A stretch of 64,000 nt of DNA from CAWBJP01 sp963789165 (lineage in GTDB: Bacteria; Actinomycetota; Acidimicrobiia; IMCC26256; BP-133), in contig CAWBJP010000009.1 in the NCBI GenBank assembly GCA_963789165.1, forward strand, positions 1 through 64,000. The letters run 5' to 3'. Within the stretch, counting starts at the first letter, position 1; each line of letters begins with the position of its first letter. The notes beneath the pieces are model-generated. The model ran no database searches, was not told the origin of the DNA, and was given only the letters and a program-made list of their open reading frames with translations. This document shows, piece by piece, positions 1 through 9,097 of this stretch. Position numbers and translations under genes: made by a program.

Positions 1-300
1 CCGAAGGGGGACGGCACCGGCGGCCCCGGCTACCAGGTACAGGCCGAACCGCCCAAGGGCAAGTTCAAGATCGGGGACCTGTCCGCGGCCAAAGCCGGGA
101 CCGACCCGGCGGGGACTATGGGCTCCCAGTTCTTCGTGATCACCGGATCCCGGGGGGCGGCCCTGCCCAACGAGTACGCCTACTTCGGGACGGTGACCGA
201 CGGGGTGAAGGTGGCCCAGAAGATCGAGTCGTTCGGCCAGCCCGACGAGTCCCCCTCGCGGAACCTCTACATCCTCAGCGTCACCATCGCCGAGAGCTAG
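1..300 (+). CDS. Peptidyl-prolyl cis-trans isomerase, cyclophilin type (3' part)
   Basis: The first 99 codons of the window are the C-terminal part of a cyclophilin-type prolyl isomerase; the start lies outside the window. The segment GTMGSQFFVITG is the conserved cyclophilin core that reads SQFFI in most members, and it is followed by the usual YAYFGTVTDGVKVAQKI turn of the barrel and a short C-terminal strand. The family catalyses cis-trans isomerisation of Xaa-Pro bonds in protein folding. Whether this copy is secreted or cytoplasmic cannot be judged without the N terminus. The next gene, on the same strand, starts 70 bases downstream. Confidence 0.85.
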   Translation, partial: PKGDGTGGPGYQVQAEPPKGKFKIGDLSAAKAGTDPAGTMGSQFFVITGSRGAALPNEYAYFGTVTDGVKVAQKIESFGQPDESPSRNLYILSVTIAES

Positions 301-370
301 CCGGGCCAATCAGTGCGCCGCCCCGCCCGCCGGGCGGCGACAATGGCTGCATGCTGATGGCTCATCGCCG

Positions 371-1765
371 ATGACCCTCGTGCCCGAGAGGCTGCGGCCG
401 TTGCTGGCCGCCGGCTCGCCCCTCCAGGAGCTGGCCGGTCGCTTCAGCGCTTCCGGCCGGTGTCTCTACCTGGTGGGGGGCTCGGTGCGTGATGCCCTCC
501 TCGGCCACACGGGCTCCGATCTTGACCTCACCACCGACGCCCGGCCCGACGAGATCGAGCGCCTGGTGGACGGCTGGGCCGAACACGTCTGGCTCCAGGG
601 CCAGGCCTTCGGCACCATCGGCTGTTCCCGGGGTGAGCTGCAACTGGAGATCACCACCTTCCGGGCCGAGGTGTACCGCCCGGACAGCCGGAAGCCCAAC
701 GTCGTCTTCGCCGACGACCTGGACACCGACCTGTCCCGGCGCGACTTCACCGTCAACGCCATGGCCCTGATGCTGGGCCGCGACGACCCCGCCCTCATCG
801 ACCCCTTCAACGGCCTCGAGGACCTCCTCGTGCACCGCCGCCTGCGGACCCCCCTCGACCCCGAGATCTCCTTCGTCGACGACCCGCTGCGGATGATGCG
901 GGCGGCCCGGTTCATCGCCGCCCACGGCCTGGAGCCCGAACCGGCACTCACCGCCGCCGTCACCGAGCTCAAGGGTCGCCTGGAGATCGTGAGTGCCGAG
1001 CGGATCGCCGACGAGCTGTACAAGCTGCTCGTCGTCCCCGACCCCTCGCCCGGGCTGTGGTTCCTGGTCGACACCGGCCTGGCCGGCGAGTTCCTGCCCG
1101 AACTGCCCGCCCTGGCCCTGGAACAGGACCCGATCCACCAACACAAGGACGTCCTGGCCCACACCATCGCGGTGGTGGCCAAGACCCGTCCCGAGCTGGT
1201 GGTCCGCCTGGCCGCCCTCCTTCACGACGTCGGCAAGCCCAAGACCCGGTCGTTCGGCCCGGACGGCGTCAGCTTCCATCTCCATGACGTGGTCGGCGCC
1301 CGCATGGCCGCCGAGCGCCTCCGGGCGCTGCGCTTCCCCAACCACATCATCGAGGCCGTCACCGAGCTCGTCGCCCTCCACCTCCGGTTCCACACCTACA
1401 AGATGGGGTGGACGGACCGGGCTGTGCGCCGCTACGTCCGCGACGCCGGACCCTGGCTGGACCAGCTCAACGAGCTCGTGCGCTGCGACTGCACCACCCG
1501 CAACCAGGCCAAGGCCCGGACGCTGGCCCGGCGGATGGACGACCTGGAGCGCCGCATCGCGGAGCTGCGGGCCCAGGAGGAGATCGACTCCATCCGGCCG
1601 CCCCTCGACGGCACCCAGGTCATGGCCATCCTCGGTATCCCCCCCGGGCGGGTGGTCGGCGAAGCGCTCGCCATGCTGCTCGACGTCCGCCTCGACGAGG
1701 GTCCCATCAGCGAGGAGGACGCCACCCGCCGCCTCCTCGCCTGGGCCGCCGAGCGGGGGCTCTGA
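371..1765 (+). CDS. cca: CCA tRNA nucleotidyltransferase
   Basis: A 464-residue class II nucleotidyltransferase that adds or repairs the 3' CCA of tRNAs. The nucleotidyltransferase head is near residues 35-60, with the GGSVRD loop and the DLD metal-binding pair. The RRDFTVNAMAL motif follows near residue 123, and an HD hydrolase domain with HDVGKPK lies near residue 285. Length and domain order match the long actinobacterial form. Both complete tRNA genes in this window lack an encoded CCA, so the enzyme would be needed for synthesis and not only repair. The ATG at 371 is taken because it precedes the first conserved strand by a typical distance. No clear ribosome site is visible. Confidence 0.93.
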   Translation: MTLVPERLRPLLAAGSPLQELAGRFSASGRCLYLVGGSVRDALLGHTGSDLDLTTDARPDEIERLVDGWAEHVWLQGQAFGTIGCSRGELQLEITTFRAEVYRPDSRKPNVVFADDLDTDLSRRDFTVNAMALMLGRDDPALIDPFNGLEDLLVHRRLRTPLDPEISFVDDPLRMMRAARFIAAHGLEPEPALTAAVTELKGRLEIVSAERIADELYKLLVVPDPSPGLWFLVDTGLAGEFLPELPALALEQDPIHQHKDVLAHTIAVVAKTRPELVVRLAALLHDVGKPKTRSFGPDGVSFHLHDVVGARMAAERLRALRFPNHIIEAVTELVALHLRFHTYKMGWTDRAVRRYVRDAGPWLDQLNELVRCDCTTRNQAKARTLARRMDDLERRIAELRAQEEIDSIRPPLDGTQVMAILGIPPGRVVGEALAMLLDVRLDEGPISEEDATRRLLAWAAERGL

Positions 1766-1862
1766 AAGGCGAAATTCCCCTGACAGGCGAAACGCCGCGG
1801 GCTAGCTTGAGGTCACAGTCCGTGGGCGGACCGACGCAGTAGGGGAGATCGGAGGCGCGGCG

Positions 1863-3149
1863 GTGCGGCGTGCGGTGCTGATCGTCCTGGCCCTGGGGGC
1901 CGTCCTCGTCCCCGTCCCCTCCCGGGCCGACCCCCTCCAGCCGGTGGTCCTGATTCCCGGCTGGCACGGCGGGGCGTCGGCCTTCGAGACGATGATCCCC
2001 GTCCTCGAGGCGGCCGGCCTCCCCGTGCTCGACTTCGACCCCGCCCGACCCGGCACCCAGGCCCTGGCTTTCGCCCCCAGCGGGGACGGCCAGCACATCT
2101 CCTTCGTCGCCGGCCACATTGTGGAGGAGCAGATCACGGCCGCCCTGGCCCGGGCCGGCTACCCGGACGACTCCCGGATCGATGTGGTCAGCTTCTCCAT
2201 GGGCGGCCTGGTGGCCCGCTTCCTCCTTGAGCACCCCGGCGCCGACGTGGACCACTTCAGCTCGGACCGGGGCTGGTACGGCGACGGGATACCCGACGTG
2301 GCCGGCAACTGGGCCGAGCGCATCGACGACTTGATCATGCTGGGCACCCCCAGCCACGGCACCTGGCTGGGCTTCGTACCCGGGACCATCGGCGGCTTCG
2401 GGCGCTGGAACCCCACCGGCGGCGACATGCGCCCCGGCTCCCCGTTCCTGGACCGCATGGGCCGGGCCGAACCGGCCGGGGAGCGCTACGTCACCATCGG
2501 CGGCGCCCCTCGCTACCTGCCCTTCCCGGCCCACGACTTCAACGGTGACGGGGTGGCCCACGGCTACGACGGCCTGGTGCCGGCAGAATCGCCTTTCCTC
2601 ACCGGCTCGGAGCAGTACCTGGTGCCCGCCCACCACGGCGCAATGGTCAGCGATCCCCAGGCCGTCGACCTGGTGGTACAGGCGCTGGGCCGGCAGGCCA
2701 CGCCGCCGGGCGTGGGCGAGCCCAACCTGGTGGGCCCGGCCACCGTCCGCCTGGAGCACGCGGCCGTGGCCGAGGACCACGACTGGGGCACCGACGACGA
2801 GTTCCGCTTCGACGTCTCCGTCGACCCCGATGGGGGCAACGACTCCTACCAGCCCGCCGGACAGATCGGCTTCCGCCACGACGCCCCCTTCACCCAGAAC
2901 TGGGGCGACCGGGGCCCGACGGCCGGGCCCGTACGCCTGCCGGGGACGAGCCCCCGGATCGACGTACGCCTCGACGTGTGGGAGCACGACCCGTGGCGCT
3001 CCGAGGTCGTGACCACCGCGGTGTTCACTGACCTGATGCTCTCCGACGACCTCGACGGGATGGACTTTTACGAGGCCACCGTCCCGCTCTCCGGCGGTCG
3101 GACGCACGTGTTCCGCATCTCCCTCAACGGGGTAAGCAGCAGGACATGA
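1863..3149 (+). CDS. Secreted lipase/esterase, alpha/beta hydrolase fold
   Basis: A 428-residue exported hydrolase beginning with GTG. Residues 1-22 form a signal peptide (hydrophobic core VLIVLALGAVLVP, then a cleavage-type SRA). The mature part starts with the oxyanion strand VVLIPGWHG. The nucleophile elbow SFSMGG is near residue 118, and a late PAHHGAM segment near residue 257 may supply the catalytic His. The family hydrolyses ester bonds of lipids. About 140 C-terminal residues, rich in acidic and aromatic positions, form an additional beta-type domain I do not recognise. The stop overlaps the ATG of the next tiny gene (ATGA), which suggests translational coupling. Confidence 0.8.
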   Translation: MRRAVLIVLALGAVLVPVPSRADPLQPVVLIPGWHGGASAFETMIPVLEAAGLPVLDFDPARPGTQALAFAPSGDGQHISFVAGHIVEEQITAALARAGYPDDSRIDVVSFSMGGLVARFLLEHPGADVDHFSSDRGWYGDGIPDVAGNWAERIDDLIMLGTPSHGTWLGFVPGTIGGFGRWNPTGGDMRPGSPFLDRMGRAEPAGERYVTIGGAPRYLPFPAHDFNGDGVAHGYDGLVPAESPFLTGSEQYLVPAHHGAMVSDPQAVDLVVQALGRQATPPGVGEPNLVGPATVRLEHAAVAEDHDWGTDDEFRFDVSVDPDGGNDSYQPAGQIGFRHDAPFTQNWGDRGPTAGPVRLPGTSPRIDVRLDVWEHDPWRSEVVTTAVFTDLMLSDDLDGMDFYEATVPLSGGRTHVFRISLNGVSSRT

Positions 3150-3274
3150 CCCGCCGCATCGCCGCCGCGCTGGCGCTTGTCGCCATGCTCGTCGGCATCG
3201 GAGGACCCGCAGCCGCCGCCGGAACCACGACCCCGGCAGCGGCCTGCGATCCCGTCCTCTACGTCTGCGTCTAG
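3146..3274 (+). CDS. Tiny secreted peptide with a C-terminal Cys pair
   Basis: A 42-residue ORF whose ATG overlaps the stop of the lipase gene. It has a basic N terminus (MTRR), an Ala/Leu/Val core of about 15 residues and an AAA cleavage-type site, so it looks like a signal peptide followed by a very short mature part. The mature part ends ACDPVLYVCV, with two Cys six residues apart. The product of 8914-9087 has the same plan (signal peptide, then a CV..CV pair). Its stop codon lies in a palindromic CTAG shared with the stop of the convergent regulator gene. The function is unknown. A disulfide-closed exported peptide is inference from the Cys pair. Confidence 0.55.
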   Translation: MTRRIAAALALVAMLVGIGGPAAAAGTTTPAAACDPVLYVCV

Positions 3275-6200
3275 GGCTGCCTGAGGCGCTCTCCGGTCGG
3301 CGACGCGGCTTCCAGCACGCTGGCGCCACCGGGTGGTTCGAGCCACTCCAGTGCGTAGGCGATTGCCTGCTCGATCGTGTAGGCGGCCCCGATCGTCTCC
3401 TGCTCGGCGCAACCGTCGCCCAGGGCGCCGGCCAGCCGGGCGCGGCAGGCCTGCACCGTGGCGGCGAGAGCCCGCAGGCCGCCGGCCGGTTCCCCGAGCG
3501 CCGTACGGATGGCGGCACATGCCCCCATGAGCCGGGCGGAAGGTTGGGGCTGCCCACCTGCCTCGAGGATCAGGGCGGCCAGCTCCACGCCGTCGGCCAC
3601 CCAGCGCCGGGAGCCGATCTCGGCGAGGACGGCGAGGAGCTCGCGGACGAGCTCCCGGGCCCGGTCGTGGTCGCCGGTCAACGCCGCCGTCTCGGCGGCA
3701 CGCACGAGCGCCATGACCAGGATGCGGCGCAGGCGGAGGACCCGGGCGCCGGCCACCGCCTCCGCCGCCAGCGCTCCGGCTCGCTCCGGCTCCCCCATGC
3801 GGGCCGCGACGGGAGCGGCGGCGGCCAGGAAGTGCACCTTGAGGGTCAAGCCGACGGCTTCGTGGCGGCCGGCGTCCAGCGCCCGCTCGAAGTGGGCTTT
3901 GGCCCCGGCGAGATCCCCCTCTCCCAGAGCGATCCATCCCAGGTCGTGGTGGCACATGGCCACGCCGGCTGGCACGCCCGCACTCTCCTGCTCGGCCAGG
4001 GCGGCCTCGAGTACCCGTTGCGCCTCCTCGCGTTCGCCACACCCGAGGAGCCGGATGCCCAGGATGATGCGGATGAAGGCCAGCGCTCCCGGATCACCAA
4101 TCTTCTCGGTGTAGTCCATCGCCTGGCGGACGAGCGCCACCGCCCGATGGCTGTCACCAACCTCCTCGACCTTGAGGGCGAGAGCGATCAGCACGAACCA
4201 GAGGGCCGGATCGGTTGAGTCGCCAGACTGCGCTACCGCCCGCTCCGTCCAGTCCCGGGCGTCAACGTGGCCCGCGTACCACCAGTACGACCAGAGCGCC
4301 CGCAGCATCCTGAGAGCAGGAACGTGCTCTCCCCGCACCAGGGACCACTCCAGGGCGGCCCGGAAGTTGTCCTGCTCGATCTCGCCGCCCCGCGCCCACG
4401 GCTCCCACCAGCGGGACCAGGACGCGAAGGCCTGCTTCCACCAGTCGTCGGCCAGGGAGAGGAAGAAGTCCCGGTGGCGCTGCCCGGTCGCCTCGGTCTC
4501 ACCCGCTTCGGCGAGCCGGCCGGCTCCGTACTCGCGCAAAGTCTCCAGCAGCCGGTAGCGGACGGAGTCCCCGGCGTCCTCGGCCAGGACCAGCGACTTC
4601 TCCACCAACCGGCTGACCAGGTCGAGGACCGGGAACCCCATCCCCGGCTCCGCGGGCACGTCGCCCACCACCGCCTCGGCCGCCTCCAGGTCGAAGGTCC
4701 CGGGGAACACGGACAGCCGGCGGAAGGCGGCCTGCTCGGCCGGAGGGAGCAGGTCGTAGCTCCAGTCGATGGCCGCCCGCAGGGTGTGATGGCGGGCCAC
4801 CGCCGTACGACCGGCGTCGGTGAGGAGCGAGAAGCGCTGGTCCAGCCGCTGCGCCACCTGCTGGGCCCCGAGGACACGGATCCGGGCGGCGGCAAGCTCG
4901 AGGGCCAGCGGAATCCCATCGAGCCGCCGGCAGATCTGGGCGACGGCGCCGGCGTTGGCGTCGCTCAGGCCGAAGCCGGGTTGGGCGGCCTTCGCCCGGT
5001 CGCAGAACAGTGACACGGCGTCCGACCCCGCCAGCTCCTTGACGGCGGAAGCCTCCGCCCGGGGCAGCGAGAGCGGCGGCAGCGTCCACACCACCTCGCC
5101 GGGCAGGCCGAGCACCTCCCGGCTGGTGGCCAGGATCGTGACGTTGGGCGCCCGGCTGAGCACCAGGTGGGCGAGGTGGGCGGCGGCCTCGACGAGGTGC
5201 TCGCAGTTGTCGATCACCAGGACGAGCCGGCGGGACCACAGGCACTCGCACAGCCACTCCTCGAGCGCGGCCGGCCCCTCGCTCGGGGCCCCGCTCAGCA
5301 TGCCCAGCGCGCCCGCCACCTCGGCCGGCACCAGAGCGGGGTCGCGCAGCCGGCTGAGCTCGACCAGCCAGGCCCCGTCCGGGAACCGGCCGAGGTTCCG
5401 GCCGGCCAGCTCGAGGGCGACCCGGGTCTTCCCGGCGCCCCCCACCCCCGTCAAAGTGATCAGGCGGGAGCCGGCGGCCAGCAGCCGGTCGAGCTCGTCG
5501 AGCTCGCTGCTCCGGCCGACGAACGAGCTGAGGGAGAGCGGCAGGTTGTGCCGTCCGGACAGCTCGGAGCGCAGCGCCGGAAAGCCCGAGGGCAGGTCGG
5601 GGTGGACGGCCTGGTACACCCGCTCGGGCCGGGACAGGTCGGCCAGCCGGTGCTCACCGAGGTCGAGCAGCGTCGTCCCGGCGGGGAGCCGGTCCCGGGC
5701 CAGCTCGGCGGCGGCCTGGGAGCAGAGCACCTGCCCGCCGGCGGCCAGGGCCAGCAGTCGGGCGGTGCGATTGAGGGTCGGGCCGAGGTAGGTCCCCCGG
5801 CCCCGCTCGGCGGCGCCGGCGTGGACGGCCATGCGGACCCGCAGCGGCGCGGCCCCGGCCCACTCCGCGGCCAGGAGCGCCCGCTGCCCGGCCAGGGCGG
5901 CGGCCAGTGCCGAGGAGGCGGTGGGGAAGGCGGCACACAGGCCGTCGCCGGTATGGCTGAACACGTGGCCGGAAGCGGCCTCCACCGCTTGGCGCAACAG
6001 CTGGTCATGCCGGTTCAGGTCGTGGGCCATGGCGTCCTGGTCGCCTTCCCAGCGCCGGGTGCTGGCCTCGATGTCGGTGAAGAGGAAGACCTCGGTATCG
6101 GCGGCCTCCCAGGGATCGCCGGACGTCCCGGCCGGTTCGGACCCGGCGGCCGGCTCCGGGGCCGGGGCGGCACCCTCCAGCTCCGGGCTCTGCTGGAGGA

Positions 6201-6966
6201 TCCGCTGCTCCAGCTGGCGCAGGGCGGGGGTCGGCTCCAGGCCCAGCTCCTCACCGAGCAGGTGCCGGAGGTCCTGGTAGGCCCGCAGGGCGTCAGCCTG
6301 ACGGCCGAGGCGGTAGAGGGCGACCATGCGCTGGCCCCAGGCCCGCTCCCGGAGCGGGTGGGCGGCAACGTGCTCTTCCAGGCGGGCCAGGGCCGGGGCG
6401 GGCCGGCCGAGGGCCAGTTCGGCCTCGGCCAGGTCCTCGACCACGCCGAGGCGGGACTCATCGAGCCGGGTGGCGAGGGGGCGGAACGGATCGGAGTCGG
6501 CCAGGTCGACCAGCGCCGGACCCCGCCACAGCTCGAGGGCCTCGTCCAGGAGAGCTGCGGCGCTGCCAGGGTCGCCATGGGCGAGGGCGTCGCGGCCCCG
6601 CCCGGCCAGCGACTCGAACCGGGTGGCGTCGACCTGCGCCGGATCGGCCTCGAGGACGTATCCGGCCTCCCGGAGTCGCAGCCCGGCGCCGCCCACCGCC
6701 GCGTCACCGCCGGCGGCGGCGACCCACGCCCGCAACCGGGAGACGAGGCTCTGGAGGGTCGAGGTGGCACTGGCCGGCGGCTCGGTGGACCACAGCGCCT
6801 CGAGGAGGACGTCGACCGGGACGGGCCGGTTCAGGTTCATGACCAGCACGGCCAGCAGCCGCCGCTGCTTCGGGCTGCCGATCTCGAGCACCCGCCCGCC
6901 CGACGTCACCTCGAAGACGCCCAGCAGCCGGAACTCGATCGGGCCCTCCCCCGGACTCGAGGCCAT
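3271..6966 (-). CDS. AfsR/SARP-type giant regulator with cyclase and STAND ATPase domains
   Basis: A 1231-residue multidomain regulator. Residues 8-100 resemble the OmpR-like winged helix of SARP proteins (FRLLGVFEV, then SPKQRRLLAVLV). Residues 100-255 are the BTAD helical domain. Residues 290-460 are a class III adenylate/guanylate cyclase homology domain (VFLFTDIEAST and HTGDGLCAAF, keeping both metal-binding Asp). A STAND/NB-ARC ATPase follows with GVGGAGKTR near residue 507 and VLVIDNCEHL. The rest is tetratricopeptide-like helices. SARP proteins usually activate transcription of linked genes; here the divergent gene at 7080 is the nearest candidate. The ATG at 6966 is preferred over an upstream GTG because homology begins there. 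A cyclase domain between BTAD and ATPase is less common than BTAD-NB-ARC-TPR alone. Confidence 0.88.
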   Translation of the reverse strand: MASSPGEGPIEFRLLGVFEVTSGGRVLEIGSPKQRRLLAVLVMNLNRPVPVDVLLEALWSTEPPASATSTLQSLVSRLRAWVAAAGGDAAVGGAGLRLREAGYVLEADPAQVDATRFESLAGRGRDALAHGDPGSAAALLDEALELWRGPALVDLADSDPFRPLATRLDESRLGVVEDLAEAELALGRPAPALARLEEHVAAHPLRERAWGQRMVALYRLGRQADALRAYQDLRHLLGEELGLEPTPALRQLEQRILQQSPELEGAAPAPEPAAGSEPAGTSGDPWEAADTEVFLFTDIEASTRRWEGDQDAMAHDLNRHDQLLRQAVEAASGHVFSHTGDGLCAAFPTASSALAAALAGQRALLAAEWAGAAPLRVRMAVHAGAAERGRGTYLGPTLNRTARLLALAAGGQVLCSQAAAELARDRLPAGTTLLDLGEHRLADLSRPERVYQAVHPDLPSGFPALRSELSGRHNLPLSLSSFVGRSSELDELDRLLAAGSRLITLTGVGGAGKTRVALELAGRNLGRFPDGAWLVELSRLRDPALVPAEVAGALGMLSGAPSEGPAALEEWLCECLWSRRLVLVIDNCEHLVEAAAHLAHLVLSRAPNVTILATSREVLGLPGEVVWTLPPLSLPRAEASAVKELAGSDAVSLFCDRAKAAQPGFGLSDANAGAVAQICRRLDGIPLALELAAARIRVLGAQQVAQRLDQRFSLLTDAGRTAVARHHTLRAAIDWSYDLLPPAEQAAFRRLSVFPGTFDLEAAEAVVGDVPAEPGMGFPVLDLVSRLVEKSLVLAEDAGDSVRYRLLETLREYGAGRLAEAGETEATGQRHRDFFLSLADDWWKQAFASWSRWWEPWARGGEIEQDNFRAALEWSLVRGEHVPALRMLRALWSYWWYAGHVDARDWTERAVAQSGDSTDPALWFVLIALALKVEEVGDSHRAVALVRQAMDYTEKIGDPGALAFIRIILGIRLLGCGEREEAQRVLEAALAEQESAGVPAGVAMCHHDLGWIALGEGDLAGAKAHFERALDAGRHEAVGLTLKVHFLAAAAPVAARMGEPERAGALAAEAVAGARVLRLRRILVMALVRAAETAALTGDHDRARELVRELLAVLAEIGSRRWVADGVELAALILEAGGQPQPSARLMGACAAIRTALGEPAGGLRALAATVQACRARLAGALGDGCAEQETIGAAYTIEQAIAYALEWLEPPGGASVLEAASPTGERLRQP

Positions 6967-7079
6967 GGTGCGCTCCGGTCTCCCGCCTCCCGGGCGCAGG
7001 GTACCTCCGGGCGACCGGGAGGGGAATCCGCAAGCCGGGCGCAAGTGCCCCGCATGCGGGGAGGCGCAGCCTGACCCCG

Positions 7080-7628
7080 ATGGAACCCACCAACCTGACC
7101 CTGCTGGCCGAGGCCCGCACCGCGCTCGACCTGATGGCCGGGCGAATGGCGGATCTCCTCCGATCGCTTCCCGACCTCGACGTCCCCATCCCCGGGTCGG
7201 AGTGGACCGTCCGTCAGGCCGGCGTCCACCTCATCACCGGCGCCGCCCTGGCCGGCGACATCGCCACCGGCATGCCGTCGCCCGTCCCGGGCCTGGACCC
7301 CGGGACACTCGCCACCGAGAACGCCCAGCGGATCGCCGACATCCCCGAGTCGAACCCCGAGACCCTGGCCGGCCTGCTGGGGGAGGCGGTCCAGCGCCTC
7401 CTCGAGGTGACCGCCGGCCGCTCCGGCCACGAGATGGTCCTCTGGCACCGCGGGCGGCGGATCGAGCTGGCCCACCTGATGTGCATCAGCCTCGGGGAGG
7501 TGGTGCTCCACGGCCACGACATGGCGACGGCCGGCGGACGGACCTGGACCGTCGAGCCGGACCACGCCCGGCTCGTCGCCGCGGATACGCCGCCGTCGAT
7601 GAGGGAGAGTTCCGGTTGGAAACGTTGA
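7080..7628 (+). CDS. MDMPI/DinB-like (maleylpyruvate isomerase N-terminal family) protein
   Basis: A 182-residue protein of the mycothiol-dependent maleylpyruvate isomerase superfamily, a four-helix DinB-like bundle. The signature is the SEWTVRQAGVHL segment near residue 40, whose His is normally a metal ligand, and a later HGHDMA near residue 145 that supplies two more His. Family members are thiol-dependent or metal-binding enzymes with mostly unknown substrates. The C terminus (PPSMRESSGWKR) is abrupt and shorter than in full-length relatives of about 200-250 residues, so a truncation is possible. It is divergent from the AfsR-like regulator and 13 bases upstream of the acyl-CoA dehydrogenase, with which it may be co-transcribed. 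Confidence 0.7.
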   Translation: MEPTNLTLLAEARTALDLMAGRMADLLRSLPDLDVPIPGSEWTVRQAGVHLITGAALAGDIATGMPSPVPGLDPGTLATENAQRIADIPESNPETLAGLLGEAVQRLLEVTAGRSGHEMVLWHRGRRIELAHLMCISLGEVVLHGHDMATAGGRTWTVEPDHARLVAADTPPSMRESSGWKR

Positions 7629-7641
7629 AAGAGAGGACGTC

Positions 7642-8853
7642 ATGGACCTGGCTCTGACCCCCGATCAGGTGCGCATCCGCGACGTGTGCCGGGCGCTGGC
7701 GCAGGACTTCGCCGGCCGGGCGGCGGAGCACGACCGCGACGCCTCCTCGCCGCTCAAGGACTACGCCGCCCTGCGCGACGCCGGTCTCTACGGCCTGGTC
7801 GTCCCCCAGGAGTACGGCGGCTGGGGCAGCGGGTTCACCGGCTACGTGATCGCCGCCGAGGAGCTGGCCCAGGGTTCACCGTCCACGGCGATGTCGTTCA
7901 ACATGCACTGCGTCCTGTTGGGCCTCGTGTACAAGTTGCCGCTGCCGGCGGCGACCAAGCAGTGGATCGCCGATCTCGCCATCAGGGACGGGAAGCTGAT
8001 GTGCGGGTTGATCTCGGAACCCGGACACGCCGGCCTCGTGTTCTCCAGCCGGACGTGCTCGACCCGGATCCGCCGGACGGACGGCGGCTACGTGATGAAC
8101 GGCCGGAAGACCTTCTGCACCATGGTCGAGGCCTCCGACTACGCCTGCGTCTTCGCCCACCCCGAAGACGCCCCGCCCGAGGCCGCCGTCCCCGTCCTGC
8201 TGCCCCTGGACCTGCCCGGCCTCAAGGTGGAGCACGTGTGGGACACGCTGGGGATGCGGGCGACCCGCAGCGACAACCTCGTCCTGGAGAACTGCCTGGT
8301 CCCGGCGGAGGCCGTCCTCGAGGAGTTCACCGTCCCCGACCTGGGGGACTTCCTCCGGACCACCGACGCCATCGTCAACGTGCCCTACACCGCCGTCTAT
8401 CTCGGAGTCGGCCTCGGCGCCCTCGGCGCGGCCGTGGCCGGCGTCAAGGAGCGGGTGCCGAAGGGATGTCGCCAGCCCCTGGCCTACCTCCCCGAGGTCC
8501 GCCGGCGGGTGGCGGTGATGAGCGCGGAGCTGGAGGCGGCCCGCCGGCTCCTGCACTACGCCGCCTGGCTGGTGGACACCGACGCCCCGCCCCAGGAAGC
8601 GCTCGTCGCCTTCCTCAAAGCCAAGTACGTGGTGGGGGAGGCGGTGGCCGCCGCCACCCGCTCCGCCCTCGAGCTGGGCGGCGCCCACGCCACGTTCAAG
8701 GGTTCCGCCCTCGAGCGCTTCTTCCGGGACGGCGCCACGGCCACGATCATGCCGCCCAGCTCCGACGTCTGCCTGGGCCAGCTCGGGATCTACGAGCTCG
8801 GCCTCGACCCGGCCGAGATCCCGCCCGCCCTCCTGCCCGCCGCCGAGCGGTGA
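7642..8853 (+). CDS. Acyl-CoA dehydrogenase
   Basis: A 403-residue FAD-dependent acyl-CoA dehydrogenase, which forms the alpha,beta double bond of an acyl-CoA and passes electrons to ETF. The N-terminal helical domain (DLALTPDQVRIRDVCRALAQ), the flavin/substrate loop around MCGLISEPGHAG, the central beta domain with GYVMNGRKTFCTM, and the C-terminal helical domain are all present at normal length. The segment ELGGAHATFKGSALERFFRDG is the usual C-terminal signature. A GAGAGGA ribosome site lies just before the ATG. Substrate chain length cannot be read from sequence. Confidence 0.9.
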   Translation: MDLALTPDQVRIRDVCRALAQDFAGRAAEHDRDASSPLKDYAALRDAGLYGLVVPQEYGGWGSGFTGYVIAAEELAQGSPSTAMSFNMHCVLLGLVYKLPLPAATKQWIADLAIRDGKLMCGLISEPGHAGLVFSSRTCSTRIRRTDGGYVMNGRKTFCTMVEASDYACVFAHPEDAPPEAAVPVLLPLDLPGLKVEHVWDTLGMRATRSDNLVLENCLVPAEAVLEEFTVPDLGDFLRTTDAIVNVPYTAVYLGVGLGALGAAVAGVKERVPKGCRQPLAYLPEVRRRVAVMSAELEAARRLLHYAAWLVDTDAPPQEALVAFLKAKYVVGEAVAAATRSALELGGAHATFKGSALERFFRDGATATIMPPSSDVCLGQLGIYELGLDPAEIPPALLPAAER

Positions 8854-8913
8854 GAGGGCTACCTCAAAGGCGTGACCAGCCCTAGGATGACCCCGGAGAG
8901 GGGAGGCTGGGCA

Positions 8914-9087
8914 ATGGCAAGATCACGCTTGGGGGGAGTCCCCGCCGCTCTGGTGGTGGGCGCACTGGCCGTCGGGATCCCGCTGGGGACGTCGGCCGCG
9001 ACGTCGGAGGAGCAGGCGGCCTCGCCCGGGGTCAACGTGTGCGTCTTCTACGGCATCTGCGTAGGCCCCACGCTCCCAGGACGCTGA
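8914..9087 (+). CDS. Tiny secreted peptide with a C-terminal CV..CV pair
   Basis: A 57-residue ORF with a strong GGGGAGG-type ribosome site before the ATG at 8914; a longer in-frame GTG at 8872 lacks one. Residues 1-30 are a signal peptide (MARSRLGG, then an Ala/Val/Leu core). The predicted mature part is about 25-28 residues and ends NVCVFYGICVGPTLPGR. The two Cys five residues apart, each followed by Val, echo the peptide at 3146-3274. The gene is 60 bases after the acyl-CoA dehydrogenase gene and convergent with the FrhB-like gene. Function unknown. Confidence 0.55.
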   Translation: MARSRLGGVPAALVVGALAVGIPLGTSAATSEEQAASPGVNVCVFYGICVGPTLPGR

Positions 9088-9097
9088 AGCTGCCCCG

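Noticed and set aside
362..1393. Long minus-strand ORF opposite the CCA enzyme gene.
   Set aside because: It is a mirror ORF typical of high-GC DNA, rich in Gly/Val/Asp without any domain. The plus-strand gene is certain.
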